From: Bailinhaonella thermotolerans | GTDB lineage: Bacteria > Actinomycetota > Actinomycetes > Streptosporangiales > Streptosporangiaceae | Direction: 5' to 3' | Assembly (NCBI RefSeq): GCF_003594875.1 | Contig: NZ_QZEY01000013.1 | Location: 175,747-239,746, forward strand | DNA: 64,000 nucleotides | Part shown: positions 47,249 to 56,028 of the stretch, piece after piece | Layout of the letters: every line of letters begins with the position of its first letter | Numbering within the stretch: the stretch's first letter is position 1 | Program-made: the position numbers and the translations under genes | Notes under the pieces: generated by a model | Databases searched by the model: none | What the model saw: the letters and a program-made list of their open reading frames with translations, nothing else | What the model was told of the DNA's origin: nothing

Positions 47249-48057
47249 TTCGCCCCCTTCGACCCGACCAGTCCGCGTTCGCGTGCGTAGTCCTCCAGCT
47301 CCTTGCGGAGCTGACGGCGTCCCCGGTGCAGCCGCGACATCACGGTCCCGATGGGGGTGCCCATGATGTCGGCGATCTCCTTGTACGGGAAGCCCTCCAC
47401 GTCGGCGAGGTAGACCGCCATGCGGAAGTCCTCGGGCAGCGCCGCCAGCGCGTTCTTCACGTCGCTGTCGGGCAGGTGCTCCAGGGCCTCGATCTCGGCC
47501 GACTTCAGCCCCGACGAGGTGTGGGACTCGGCACGTGCGAGCTGCCAGTCCTCGATCTCCTCGGCCGCGGACTGCTGCGGCTGGCGCTGCTTCTTCCGGT
47601 AGGTGTTGATGAAGGTGTTCGTGAGGATCCGGTAGAGCCAGGCCTTCAGGTTCGTGCCCTGCTGGAACTGGTGGAACGACGCGAACGCCTTCGCGAAGGT
47701 CTCCTGCAGGAGGTCCTCCGCATCCGCTGGATTGCGCGTCATCCGGAGCGCGGCGGAATAGAGCTGATCCAGGAACGGCATCACGTCGTTCTCGAATCGA
47801 GCCCTGCGCTGCTCCAGAGTCTCCGCGTCTGTCGCCGAGACCTCGTCCACCCCCTTGAACCCGTCGTCGGCCCCCGCCCGGCCCTGCGACCCGGCGTCGG
47901 CACCGTACGCAGGGGAGAATACCTGGCTGGGCGCTGCCGAACGGGCGCGGGGCACCGCGCCACGCTGGAGGGGCACGTCACGCGGGGTGACGGCCGCCGA
48001 ACCCGGGGCTACGAGATTGATCTCGGCCGCCCTGGGCATAGTGGGGCTGGTGAGCAT
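47245..48057 (-). CDS. sigR: Thiol-oxidative-stress sigma factor SigR/SigH
   Basis: A 270-aa ECF sigma factor. Region 2: [20 protein letters not shown] with an ETFAKAF helix; region 4: [20 protein letters not shown], then [20 protein letters not shown]. It turns on thioredoxin and mycothiol genes. ATG 48057 has GGAGG ten bases upstream and gives about 70 residues of unstructured N-terminal extension; Streptomyces makes a similar unstable long isoform from an autoregulated promoter. GTG 47850 would give the short form. A SigR-type promoter is found at 48111-48138. Confidence 0.93.
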   Translation of the reverse strand: MLTSPTMPRAAEINLVAPGSAAVTPRDVPLQRGAVPRARSAAPSQVFSPAYGADAGSQGRAGADDGFKGVDEVSATDAETLEQRRARFENDVMPFLDQLYSAALRMTRNPADAEDLLQETFAKAFASFHQFQQGTNLKAWLYRILTNTFINTYRKKQRQPQQSAAEEIEDWQLARAESHTSSGLKSAEIEALEHLPDSDVKNALAALPEDFRMAVYLADVEGFPYKEIADIMGTPIGTVMSRLHRGRRQLRKELEDYARERGLVGSKGAK

Positions 48058-48110
48058 GCGGTGGGAACCTCCGGACGTCAAACAGGCGTTGTCCCGACGT
48101 ACGCCCGCTG

Positions 48111-48138
48111 CAACACGTCGGCCATGAGATCTGTTCCC
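48111..48138 (-). promoter_or_regulatory. SigR-dependent promoter of sigR
   Basis: On the minus strand GGGAAC (48138-48133) and GTTG (48114-48111) are separated by exactly 18 bases, matching the SigR consensus GGGAAY-N18-GTT. It lies about 55 bases ahead of ATG 48057, so SigR probably activates its own transcription. Confidence 0.7.
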
Positions 48139-48235
48139 GGCCACACAACTCGTTCTGTTTCCGGCGTTGTCAAGGTGACGAATGGCCCGGCATTGGGAAA
48201 AAGCTACGTACGGGTATGTCTTCGCAGGAGCCGCC

Positions 48236-49018
48236 GTGCTGCCCATCCCGGCCACGCAACTCAACGGTGCGGCGACCTTGGGGCACTACTGGACGTTCTA
48301 CAGGGCCGTCGCCGCCGCCCAGCTCAAGCAGTGGCTGCCCAAGCGTCCCGTCCGGGTCGCCGACGTCTCGGGCGGTCATGGCCGCTGGTCGGCCCAGGCC
48401 GCCCTGGCCGGCCACACCGTCATCGAGGTGCATGACTTCCGCCGCGCCGACAACGACAGGCAGCTCGCCGGGGTGGGCCCGGTCGGAACGGTCGCCCAGG
48501 GCCCGGGCGCGCTCCAGCCGGGCCCGGTCGCGCGGGTGCGCGCCGAGGGGCTGCGCTTCCTCGACGACCGCAGCGTGGACGCCGTCCTGGCCGAGGAGCG
48601 CACCCTGTCCGTGGACCTGGTGACCGAGACGCTGGTGGCCGAGATCGCGCGCGTCCTGCGTCCCGGGGGCCGCGTGCTGGCCTGCGTCGACTCCCTGGTG
48701 CTGGGCATGGCCATCCTCGCCGAGCAGCAACAGTGGGCCCATCTGCGCCTGACCGAGGACGTCATGCTCGTCCCGTGGCCCGACGGCAGCATCACCCGCT
48801 GCTTCTCGGCCGCCCACCTCCACGAGCTCTTCGCCGGCGCCGGCCTGGTCGTCGAGTGGATCCGTCCCCGCACGGTCCTGTCCCCCAGCACCGTGGACCA
48901 CGTCCTCGGGGCGGACAGCCGCGCCCTGCCCTGGCTCGTCCGCACGGAGCTGGCCACCCGGCCCGACGGCGACGACACGGTGGGCATCCACCTCCTGGTC
49001 AGCGCCCGCCGCCCCTGA
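48236..49018 (+). CDS. Class I SAM-dependent methyltransferase
   Basis: A 260-aa methyltransferase: [20 protein letters not shown] is the SAM-binding first motif, [19 protein letters not shown] the characteristic fourth-strand region. The substrate is unknown. GTG 48236 is preferred (AGGAG five bases upstream); ATG 48182 would add 18 residues coded by promoter-like, AT-richer DNA. It is divergent from sigR and may share its oxidative-stress control region. Confidence 0.82.
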   Translation: MLPIPATQLNGAATLGHYWTFYRAVAAAQLKQWLPKRPVRVADVSGGHGRWSAQAALAGHTVIEVHDFRRADNDRQLAGVGPVGTVAQGPGALQPGPVARVRAEGLRFLDDRSVDAVLAEERTLSVDLVTETLVAEIARVLRPGGRVLACVDSLVLGMAILAEQQQWAHLRLTEDVMLVPWPDGSITRCFSAAHLHELFAGAGLVVEWIRPRTVLSPSTVDHVLGADSRALPWLVRTELATRPDGDDTVGIHLLVSARRP

Positions 49019-49092
49019 CCCGCCACGCCGTACGGCCTGAGCCCGCCGCCGCCCGGCATCCGGAGGGGCCGGGCGGGGCGGCCGGTGGGGCG

Positions 49093-49425
49093 TCAGCGGC
49101 GGCGTTCGCGCTTGGCCTGGCAGGAGACGCAGCGGGCGGCTTCGGGCCGGGCCTCCAGGCGGCCCTCGGGGACCTCCTTGGAGCAGTCCACGCAACGGCC
49201 GTACGTGCCGGAGTGGACGCGCTCCAGGGCCTCCGCGATGGCCCTGCGCTGGCGCCTGGCCGCGTCCAGCATGGCCTTGGCCCGCTCGGTCTCGGTCAGG
49301 TCGGCGCCCGCGTCGGCGGCTGATCTGTCCCTGGCTCCGGCGTCCGCCCCGGTGAGGACTCCGATGGTGCGGTCCAAATCGGAGAGCATGGTTTCCAGGC
49401 GCTTACGAGCGGTCGCGGTGTCCAC
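49093..49425 (-). CDS. TraR/DksA-family zinc-finger protein
   Basis: A 110-aa protein with an N-terminal helical hairpin and C-terminal C4 zinc finger (GRCVDCSKEVPEGRLEARPE, then CVSCQAK). DksA-like factors bind RNA polymerase and alter initiation, some together with ppGpp. The coiled-coil tip acidic pair of classical DksA is not evident. GTG 49425 follows GGGAGGTGC. It is downstream of the SRAP gene with an inverted repeat between. Confidence 0.85.
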   Translation of the reverse strand: MDTATARKRLETMLSDLDRTIGVLTGADAGARDRSAADAGADLTETERAKAMLDAARRQRRAIAEALERVHSGTYGRCVDCSKEVPEGRLEARPEAARCVSCQAKRERRR

Positions 49426-49459
49426 GAATCCGCACCTCCCAGGGCTCGGGGGGAAACCA

Positions 49460-49487
49460 CCGTTCTATGGAGTTCTCTATAGAACGG
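49460..49487. promoter_or_regulatory. Inverted repeat CCGTTCTAT..ATAGAACGG upstream of dksA-like gene
   Basis: Perfect 9-bp arms at 49460-49468 and 49479-49487 with a 10-base centre that itself contains GTTCT/AGAAC symmetry. It lies 35 bases before the dksA-like GTG and may be an operator. With no T-run it is a poor terminator for the upstream SRAP gene. Confidence 0.45.
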
Positions 49488-49501
49488 AGGACTTTGGCCC
49501 A

Positions 49502-50284
49502 TCAGAACAGCGTGGGGGCATATTCCCCAGAAATACCCTCTTCAGGCAATGGCTTGACAAGTTCCGGGCCGTTATTCCGGACGTTGTTCACGTCGGTGGA
49601 CACCGGATAGGCGATGAGGCCCGTCTCGGCGGCCGGGCGCAGCAGCCCGAGGGCGGCCTCGGCCTCGCCCAGCGACGGGTCGAGCCAGGCGGACCAGTCC
49701 CAGTGCGGGACGAACATCGGCATCCGGTCGTGGATGCGGCCCAGTTCGTCGAGCGCGTCCGTGGTGATCACCGTGACCGTGGTCCACCAGGCCAGGGGGT
49801 CGTCGTCGGGGCGCGTGCGGTCGCGCCAGAACTCGTAGATCCCCGCCATCGCCAGCACGCCGCCGTCGGCCGGCCGGATGAAGTAGGGCTGCTTCTTCTT
49901 CTCGCCCTCCTGGGCGTACCACTCGTAGTAGCCGTCGGCGGGCAGCAGGCAACGGCGCCGCGCGAAGGCCCGCCGGAACGCGGGCTTCTCGGCCACGGTC
50001 TCGACCCGCGCGTTGATCATGCGGCTGCCGATCGACGGGTCCTTGGCCCACGACGGCACCAGGCCCCAGCGCACGACCCGGAGCTGCCGCACCGGCGCGG
50101 CCTCCTCCGCGGGCGGCGTGCCGTCCTCCTCGCGGGGGGCGCGGGTCAGGACCGCGTAGACCTCCTTGGTGGGCGCGACGTTGTAGTCGGCGGCGAGCTC
50201 CCGCGCCTCGGGGGCGTCCCGGGGAATGTCGAACTCTTCGAGAAGCTCGTGCCGCTTTCGCGCGGAGGCGTACCGACCACACAT
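49502..50284 (-). CDS. SRAP/HMCES-type DNA-protein crosslink protein (DUF159)
   Basis: A 260-aa SOS-response-associated peptidase-type protein. Cys2 (MCGRYAS) forms a thiazolidine link to abasic sites in single-stranded DNA; Asn91, Glu121 (DGYYEWY) and His185 (RIHDRMPM) complete the active site. It shields abasic sites at replication forks. ATG 50284 must be used so that Cys follows the initiator Met; the frame to 50323 is an overrun. A homologue (Rv3226c) lies next to aroA in M. tuberculosis, as here. Confidence 0.93.
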   Translation of the reverse strand: MCGRYASARKRHELLEEFDIPRDAPEARELAADYNVAPTKEVYAVLTRAPREEDGTPPAEEAAPVRQLRVVRWGLVPSWAKDPSIGSRMINARVETVAEKPAFRRAFARRRCLLPADGYYEWYAQEGEKKKQPYFIRPADGGVLAMAGIYEFWRDRTRPDDDPLAWWTTVTVITTDALDELGRIHDRMPMFVPHWDWSAWLDPSLGEAEAALGLLRPAAETGLIAYPVSTDVNNVRNNGPELVKPLPEEGISGEYAPTLF

Positions 50285-50404
50285 ACCCCACAGGGTGCCA
50301 CGCGCCACCGACAAAGTGCGCACACGAAAGCGGGAACTTCCCCGCCGGGCCAGGACAAGTCCGGTGTCGTGTGTCGAGCGCGATGAAGCGGGCAGAAATC
50401 GCGC

Positions 50405-50989
50405 ATGCGACCCATAAGAATGATCGCTCGACCCCTGCTCGCGGCCCCCTTCATCAAGTCCGGGATCGAGGCACTGCGCGACCCGGGCTCACGAGCCGAG
50501 CAGGTCGCGCCCACCGTCAAGCCGCTGGCCGACCGCTACACCTGGCTGCCCAACGACCCCGAGCTCCTGGTGAGGATCCAGGGCGCGGTCAACGTGGGCG
50601 CCGGCGTGCTGCTGGCCCTCGGCCGCCTCCAGCGCCTGTCCGCCCTGGCCCTGGCGCTGAACACGCTCCCCCACGCCCTGGCGCCCGGCGCCGAGGACCG
50701 CGCCCCCGACCGGTCGGAGCGCCTCACGGAGCTCGCCAAGGCCGGGGCCCTCCTCATGATCGCCACCGAGCCCATCCGCCGGAAGTCCGCCCTCCGGCCC
50801 AAGGCCCGGGTCCAGGCGCTGGAGGCCCGCCACGCCCTCGACGCCCAGACCCGCAAGCTGGAGCGCCGGGCCCGCCGCATGGCCGCCAGGGCGGCCAGGA
50901 CGCAGCTCCGCATGGCCGCCAAGGCCGGCCGGGCCAAGGGCGCCGCCGCCGCCAGGACGCGTCCCCTCCGCGCCAGGATCTCCCGCTGA
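50405..50989 (+). CDS. DoxX-family membrane protein
   Basis: A 194-aa DoxX-like protein: IARPLLAAPFIKSGIEALRD is the typical N-terminal helix, with further helices at about 56-75, 76-92 and 108-122 and a Lys/Arg/Ala-rich cytoplasmic tail. DoxX proteins are linked to membrane redox complexes, sometimes with superoxide dismutase. It is divergent from the SRAP gene (120 bases) and upstream of aroA, separated by a large hairpin. Confidence 0.88.
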   Translation: MRPIRMIARPLLAAPFIKSGIEALRDPGSRAEQVAPTVKPLADRYTWLPNDPELLVRIQGAVNVGAGVLLALGRLQRLSALALALNTLPHALAPGAEDRAPDRSERLTELAKAGALLMIATEPIRRKSALRPKARVQALEARHALDAQTRKLERRARRMAARAARTQLRMAAKAGRAKGAAAARTRPLRARISR

Positions 50990-51384
50990 CCCCCGGTACG
51001 GCCGAGCGCCCCGCGCCCTGGCCGTACCGGTCCCTTCTCGCGGCGCTCGCGCGGTTCCGAGCGCGGGTGCGCTCGGAACCGCGCGAGCGCCGCGAGACCC
51101 GTTCCCCGAGCCCGCCGGGCGTTCCCGCGCGTGCGCCGTGAGCCCGGCGGCCCCGCGCCTCCCCTCCCGGGCGTACGGCACGAGCCCGGCAGCGCCCGCG
51201 TCCAGTCCTGGGCGTACGGCATGGGCCCCGGGTCCCGCGCGTCCCATTCCCGGCGTACGGCGTGGGCCGGGGGCCTCCGCGCGTCGCGTCCCGGGCGGCG
51301 GCCGGGCGTGAGGGGGCGCGCCGGTCCCCGCGGCGGGTGTATCGGCCGGTGGGAGAGCCGGGCGTGACCGATAAGGTCGGGGGC
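50990..51384. other. Intergenic region with large hairpin and palindrome variants
   Basis: This 395-base gap contains the 29-bp stem at 51036-51097 and at least four partial GCCGTACGGC elements (near 50998, 51170, 51210 and 51253). The aroA promoter should lie after about 51300. No gene accepted. Confidence 0.5.
51036..51097. terminator. 29-bp perfect inverted repeat after doxX
   Basis: Arms 51036-51064 and 51069-51097 pair perfectly over 29 bp with loop GGGT. It is far longer than needed for termination and has no T-run. It may be a terminator or a small repetitive element. Confidence 0.7.
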
Positions 51385-52674
51385 ATGGGCGAAGGGTTGT
51401 GGGACGCTCCGGTGGCCCCGGGGGCGGTCGAGGCGACCGTGCGGGTGCCGGGGTCGAAGTCGGTGACGAACCGGGCGCTGGTGCTGGCGGCGCTGGCCGA
51501 GGGGCCGGGGACCGTGCGGCGGGCGCTGCGGAGCCGGGACGCCGACCTGATGGTGTCGGCGCTGACCGCGCTGGGAGCGACGTTCACCCCGGTGGGCGAG
51601 GGCACGGCCGACAGCGTGGACTGGCGCGTCGAGCCCGCCGCCGCGATCACCGGGAACACCTCCGTGGACACCGGGCTGGCCGGGACCGTGATGCGGTTCG
51701 TGCCGCCGGTCGCGGCGCTGGCCGACGGGGACGTGTCGTTCGACGGCGACCCGCACGCCCGCAAGCGGCCCATGGGCGCGCTGCTCGGGGCCCTGCGCGC
51801 GCTCGGGGCGGACGTCGAGGGCGACGCGCTGCCGTTCGTGGTGCACGGGTCGGGCGGGCTGCCCGGCGGTGACGTGACCATCGACGCCTCGGCGTCCTCC
51901 CAGCTCGTGTCCGGGCTGCTGCTGTCGGCGGCGCGGTTCGACAAGGGCGTGACCGTGCGCCACGAGGGCCCGCCGGTCCCGTCCGCCCCGCACCTGGCGA
52001 TGACGATCGCGATGCTCCGCGACGCGGGGGTGGAGGCGGACGACTCGCGGCCGGACGTGTGGCACGTCGCGCCGGGGCCGGTCGCCGCCCGGGACCTCAC
52101 CGTGGAGCCGGACCTGTCCAACGCCGCGCCGTTCCTGGCCGCGGCGCTGGTCACCGGCGGCTCGGTGACCATCCCCGACTGGCCCGAGAGCACCACGCAG
52201 CCGGGCGACGCGCTGCGCGGGCTGCTCTCCGAGATGGGCGGGAGCGTCGAGCTCACTCCGCGCGGGCTGACCGTCACGGGCACCGGCACGATCAGCGGGA
52301 TCGACGCGGACCTGCACGAGGTGGGCGAGCTGACCCCCTCCATCGCGGCGCTGGCGGCGCTCGCGGACTCCCCCAGCCGGCTGCGCGGGATCGCGCACCT
52401 GCGCGGGCACGAGACCGACCGGCTGGCGGCGCTGGCGGCGGAGATCAACCGGCTCGGGGGCCGCGCCCGCGAGACCGAGGACGGGCTGGAGATCGACCCG
52501 CGCGGTCTCCGCGGCGGCGAGTGGCGGTCCTACGCCGACCACCGGATGGCGACCGCCGGCGCGATCGTCGGATTGGCGGTTCCGGGGGTGAAGGTGCAGG
52601 ACATCGCCACGACGGGTAAGACCCTGCCGGAGTTCCCGGCCATGTGGGCGGCGATGCTGGAGGGTTCACGCTGA
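51385..52674 (+). CDS. aroA: 3-phosphoshikimate 1-carboxyvinyltransferase (EPSP synthase)
   Basis: A 429-aa shikimate-pathway enzyme joining phosphoenolpyruvate to shikimate 3-phosphate. Motifs are [19 protein letters not shown] near the N-terminus, [31 protein letters not shown] and the C-terminal [18 protein letters not shown] 51385 follows TAAGG. The stop overlaps the start of rsgA, so the two are co-translated; the aroA-rsgA order also occurs in M. tuberculosis. Confidence 0.95.
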   Translation: MGEGLWDAPVAPGAVEATVRVPGSKSVTNRALVLAALAEGPGTVRRALRSRDADLMVSALTALGATFTPVGEGTADSVDWRVEPAAAITGNTSVDTGLAGTVMRFVPPVAALADGDVSFDGDPHARKRPMGALLGALRALGADVEGDALPFVVHGSGGLPGGDVTIDASASSQLVSGLLLSAARFDKGVTVRHEGPPVPSAPHLAMTIAMLRDAGVEADDSRPDVWHVAPGPVAARDLTVEPDLSNAAPFLAAALVTGGSVTIPDWPESTTQPGDALRGLLSEMGGSVELTPRGLTVTGTGTISGIDADLHEVGELTPSIAALAALADSPSRLRGIAHLRGHETDRLAALAAEINRLGGRARETEDGLEIDPRGLRGGEWRSYADHRMATAGAIVGLAVPGVKVQDIATTGKTLPEFPAMWAAMLEGSR

Positions 52675-53666
52675 GGCGCAGGCAGTTCGACGAGGAGGAC
52701 GTCCGGATACGCCCCGGGCGCGGTTCGCGTCCCCGCACGCGCAAGCGCCCGGCGCACGAGGACGCCGCCACCGGCTATGTGGTGGCCGTGGACCGCGGGC
52801 GCTACACCTGCCTGGTGGAGGGCCGCACGACCGTCGCGATGAAGGCGCGGGAGCTGGGCCGCAAGGGCGTGGTGGTCGGCGACGAGGTGCGCCTCGTCGG
52901 CGACGTGTCCGGCCGGCCCGACGCGCTCGCCAGGATCGTGGGCCTCGTGCCCCGCCGCAGCGTGCTCCGCCGTACCGCCGACGACACGGACCCGGTGGAG
53001 CGCGTGATCGTCGCCAACGCCGACCAGCTCGTGATCGTCACGGCCCTGGCCGACCCCGAGCCGCGCCCCCGGATGATCGACCGATGCCTGGTCGCCGCCT
53101 ACGACGCCGGGCTGGACCCGCTGCTCTGCCTGACCAAGGCGGACCTGGCCCCGGCCGAGAAACTCCTCGACGTCTACGCCCCGCTGGGCGTGCCGCACGT
53201 CGTCGTCCAGCGCGGAGGCGACCTGGCGGAGGTCCGCGAGCACCTGCGGGACCGCCGCAGCGTCCTCGTCGGCCACTCCGGCGTCGGCAAGTCCACGCTG
53301 GTCAACGCGCTGGTGCCGGACGCCGGGCGCGCCGTCTCCCACGTCAACCCGGTGACCGGGCGGGGCCGGCACACCTCGTCGTCCGCCCTGGCCCTGGAAC
53401 TCCCCGGGGGCGGCTGGATCATCGACACCCCGGGCGTCCGCAGCTTCGGCCTGGCCCACGTCTCCGAGGAGTCGGTCCTCGCCGCGTTCCCCGACCTGGA
53501 GGCCGGCGCGGTCGGCTGCCCCCGGGGCTGCGACCACCTCAACGACGCGTGCGCCCTCGACGCGTGGGTGGAGGAGGGCAACGCCCGGCCCGGGCGCCTG
53601 GTCTCCCTCCGCCGCCTCCTCGTCGCCCGCCTCGGCGAGCCCGAGGACGCCTCCCTGGAGGAGTAG
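52671..53666 (+). CDS. rsgA: Ribosome small-subunit-dependent GTPase A, apparent CTG start
   Basis: A 331-aa circularly permuted GTPase for late 30S maturation: OB domain, then [13 protein letters not shown] (P-loop), DTPG and the zinc motif [12 protein letters not shown]. Homologues start at RRxxxDEDDxR, which here corresponds to a CTG codon at 52671 with GGAGGG six bases upstream. That CTG overlaps the aroA stop (CTGA). The only in-frame standard start, GTG 52644, lacks a ribosome binding site and adds nine residues. A rare CTG start or a slightly longer form are both possible. Confidence 0.88.
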   Translation: MRRRQFDEEDVRIRPGRGSRPRTRKRPAHEDAATGYVVAVDRGRYTCLVEGRTTVAMKARELGRKGVVVGDEVRLVGDVSGRPDALARIVGLVPRRSVLRRTADDTDPVERVIVANADQLVIVTALADPEPRPRMIDRCLVAAYDAGLDPLLCLTKADLAPAEKLLDVYAPLGVPHVVVQRGGDLAEVREHLRDRRSVLVGHSGVGKSTLVNALVPDAGRAVSHVNPVTGRGRHTSSSALALELPGGGWIIDTPGVRSFGLAHVSEESVLAAFPDLEAGAVGCPRGCDHLNDACALDAWVEEGNARPGRLVSLRRLLVARLGEPEDASLEE

Positions 53667-53677
53667 CCCGGGCCCGC

Positions 53678-53800
53678 GCCGTACGGCCGGAGCCCGGGTC
53701 TCCTGACGTACGGCCGGAGCCTCCGCCCAACGCGCGGGAGTACGGCCGGAGCCTCCGCCCAACGCGCGGGAGTACGGCCGGAGTCTTCGCACACCGTGCG
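53678..53800. repeat. 32-bp tandem repeats derived from GCCGTACGGC
   Basis: After an exact palindrome at 53678-53687, gtacggccggag blocks recur at 53708, 53740 and 53772, a 32-bp period. The first two units are identical and the third diverges. The array lies between convergent rsgA and thioesterase genes. Confidence 0.85.
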
Positions 53801-53845
53801 GGAGCCGGATCACCGGCTTCCCGCGGCGGGGTGAGCCGGAGGGCG

Positions 53846-54304
53846 TCAGTCGTTGGGGCGGAGGATCCAGGTGACGGTCATCTCGGCGACGGTGGCGCCG
53901 TCGGAGACGCGGCGGATCGCGATGTGGACGTCGAAGGAGGGGCGCCGGCCCGCGTCCAGCTCGGCGAGGATCTCGGCCCGGCTGGAGCGGAGGGTGGCGG
54001 TGCACTCGACGTCGCCGCGGGCCAGCTTGAGGAAGTCGATCCTGGCCGTGGTGGGGAGGGGGGTGGCCCGGCCGAGCTGGTCGCCGACGGCGGAGAGCAT
54101 CGCCGCGCCGGACGCGCTCTCGGCCAGGGTGAACAGGACGCCCGCGTGGGGGCCGCCCACGTGGTTCTGGATCTCGGGACGGTCGGCGACGCGCGCCACG
54201 ACGACGCCCTCGCCGATGTCGCCGTACTCGATGCCCAGGTTCCGGGCGAACGGCACGCCCTCCAGCATGAGGGTCTTCACGTCGTTCGGGTCGATCGTCG
54301 TCAT
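53846..54304 (-). CDS. Hotdog-fold thioesterase-like protein (DUF4442/PaaI type)
   Basis: A 152-aa hotdog protein: IQNHVGGPHAGVLFTLAESA holds the PaaI-type motif, and PTTARIDFLKLARGDVE and the closing MTVTWILRPND complete the fold. It probably hydrolyses an acyl-CoA, substrate unknown. ATG 54304. It is divergent from hisN with about 110 bases between. Confidence 0.82.
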   Translation of the reverse strand: MTTIDPNDVKTLMLEGVPFARNLGIEYGDIGEGVVVARVADRPEIQNHVGGPHAGVLFTLAESASGAAMLSAVGDQLGRATPLPTTARIDFLKLARGDVECTATLRSSRAEILAELDAGRRPSFDVHIAIRRVSDGATVAEMTVTWILRPND

Positions 54305-54414
54305 ACGCCTTATGTTACTGGCGAGTAGAAGCCCACATCCGGGCAGGACCGTTGCGTATCCGTTGACCGGCGCTCATATCTCCCCGAGGGCCCGGCACGA
54401 TAGCGTTTCCCCTC

Positions 54415-55218
54415 ATGGCGGGCTATGACGACGACCTGCGCCTCGCGCACGTCCTCGCGGACGCGGCTGACGACATCTCCCTGCGGCGTTTCCGCGCGAT
54501 CGACCTGCGCGTGGACACCAAACCGGACCTCACCCCGGTCAGCGACGCCGACCAGGCCGTGGAGGAGGCGATCCGCGGCCACCTCAAGCGGGCGCGCCCC
54601 CGCGACGCCGTCGTGGGCGAGGAGTACGGCAAGTCGGGGTTCGGCTTCCGCACCTGGGTGATCGACCCCATCGACGCGACCAAGAACTACGTGCGCGGCG
54701 TGCCGGTGTGGGCGACGCTGATCGCGCTGATGGAACGCGACGAGGTCGTCGTGGGCCTGGTGTCCGCGCCCGCGCTCGGCCGCCGCTGGTGGGCGGCCAA
54801 GGGCGGCGGCGCGTGGACCGGCCGCAGCCTCGCCAAGGCCTCCCGGATGCGCGTCTCGGGGGTGACCAGGCTGGAGGACGCCTCCTTCTCCTACTCCGAC
54901 ATCGAGGAGTGGGAGAAGCACGGCAAGCTCGACGAGTTCCTCGACCTGTCGCGCGCTGTCTGGCGCACCCGCGCGTACGGCGACTTCTGGTCCCACATGA
55001 TGGTCGCCGACGGTTCGGCGGACATCTCGGCCGAGCCGGAGCTCTCGTTGTGGGACATGGCCGCGCTCACCGTGATCGTCGAGGAGGCCGGGGGCATGTT
55101 CACCGACCTGTCCGGCGTCCCCGCCGTCGGCGACAACGCGCTCATCTGCACGAACGGCCACCTCCACGGCGACGTCCTCAAGCGGCTCGGCGGGGGCCCG
55201 CTCACCATCAAGGTCTGA
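54415..55218 (+). CDS. hisN: Histidinol-phosphatase, inositol-monophosphatase family
   Basis: A 267-aa Mg-dependent phosphatase. Metal motifs are GEEYGK, WVIDPIDATKNYVRGVPVW and the C-terminal ELSLWDMAALTVIVEEAGG. The DATKNYVRGVP variant is typical of actinobacterial HisN rather than general inositol phosphatases, so histidine synthesis is likely. ATG 54415. A 33-bp tandem repeat follows the stop. Confidence 0.88.
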   Translation: MAGYDDDLRLAHVLADAADDISLRRFRAIDLRVDTKPDLTPVSDADQAVEEAIRGHLKRARPRDAVVGEEYGKSGFGFRTWVIDPIDATKNYVRGVPVWATLIALMERDEVVVGLVSAPALGRRWWAAKGGGAWTGRSLAKASRMRVSGVTRLEDASFSYSDIEEWEKHGKLDEFLDLSRAVWRTRAYGDFWSHMMVADGSADISAEPELSLWDMAALTVIVEEAGGMFTDLSGVPAVGDNALICTNGHLHGDVLKRLGGGPLTIKV

Positions 55219-55250
55219 TCGCCCGTACGGCTGCCGCGCCGACCCCCGGG

Positions 55251-55340
55251 AGGCCCGGTCCGCCATTCCCCCGCGCGCCGACCAGGCCCGGTCCGCCATT
55301 CCCCCGCGCGCCGGCCAGGCCCGGTCCGCCGCTCCCCCGC
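55251..55340. repeat. 33-bp tandem repeats
   Basis: Units beginning aggcccggtccgccattccc start at 55251, 55284 and 55317, a 33-bp period; the first two differ by a few bases and the third is partial. They fill the gap between hisN and the lipoprotein gene. Confidence 0.85.
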
Positions 55341-55380
55341 GCCCGCAGGGGCCCGCAGGGCGCGGGTACGCTGATCGATC

Positions 55381-55980
55381 GTGACGGCGTGGATGGACAG
55401 GGCTCGCGCGATCGCGGCCGCCGCCTGTCTCGCGGGCTGCGCGGCCTGCTCCGGCGCGCCGCCCGCCCCCGCGGCGGCCACCCCGCCATCAGGCCCGGCG
55501 CCGGAGACTCCGGCCGGCGCCCCGCCCGCTCCGGCGGGCCCGGGCGGGGCCGGCCCGCTGGAGGCCACGCACGGCAGGGGCAGCAGCGAACCGGGCGGAG
55601 GCGCGGAGCCGCGACAGCGGTTCAGCCCCCGTTCCGTGGCCTGCACGCCCCGCCTGCCCGCCGAGGCGGGCGGCCGCTGGCGCACCCGTGCCCCGCGCGA
55701 GCCGATCCCGCGCACCGCCCGTGCCGTACTGGGCCTGCGCAACGACTCCGGCGGCGCGTCCCTGACCGTCACCGTCACGGTGCGGGCCCCGGGCGGCGAG
55801 GAGTCCACGCGTGAGACCACGCTCAAGCCGCGGACCTGGGCGGAGGTCACCTATCCCGCCGATTTCCGGCGCGGCCGCGGCGGACACGCCCCCGCCCGCC
55901 TGGCGAGGGGGACGCACACCGTCCTGTGGCACGCCTCCGGGGGACGCCTGATCTCCTGCGACGGATTCGTGGTGAAGTAG
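55381..55980 (+). CDS. Putative lipoprotein of unknown function
   Basis: A 199-aa protein with a lipoprotein-type signal (AIAAAACLAGC, lipobox LAGC at about 17-20), a Pro/Ala/Gly low-complexity linker to about 75, and a compact beta-rich domain (TVTVTVRAPGGEE; VLWHASGGRLISCDGFVV). Two Cys in the mature domain may pair. GTG 55381 lacks a strong ribosome binding site. No family recognised. Confidence 0.65.
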   Translation: MTAWMDRARAIAAAACLAGCAACSGAPPAPAAATPPSGPAPETPAGAPPAPAGPGGAGPLEATHGRGSSEPGGGAEPRQRFSPRSVACTPRLPAEAGGRWRTRAPREPIPRTARAVLGLRNDSGGASLTVTVTVRAPGGEESTRETTLKPRTWAEVTYPADFRRGRGGHAPARLARGTHTVLWHASGGRLISCDGFVVK

Positions 55981-56028
55981 CGCCCCGGCGGAAGGTCGGG
56001 CGGCAACCGGGCAGCGGCCAGGAGCCGG

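Noticed and set aside
48058..48264. Upstream extension of sigR to 48264
   Set aside because: It runs through the SigR-type promoter and has no ribosome binding site.
53678..53800. CRISPR-like repeat spacing
   Set aside because: The whole 32-bp unit repeats, including what would be the spacer, so it is a minisatellite.
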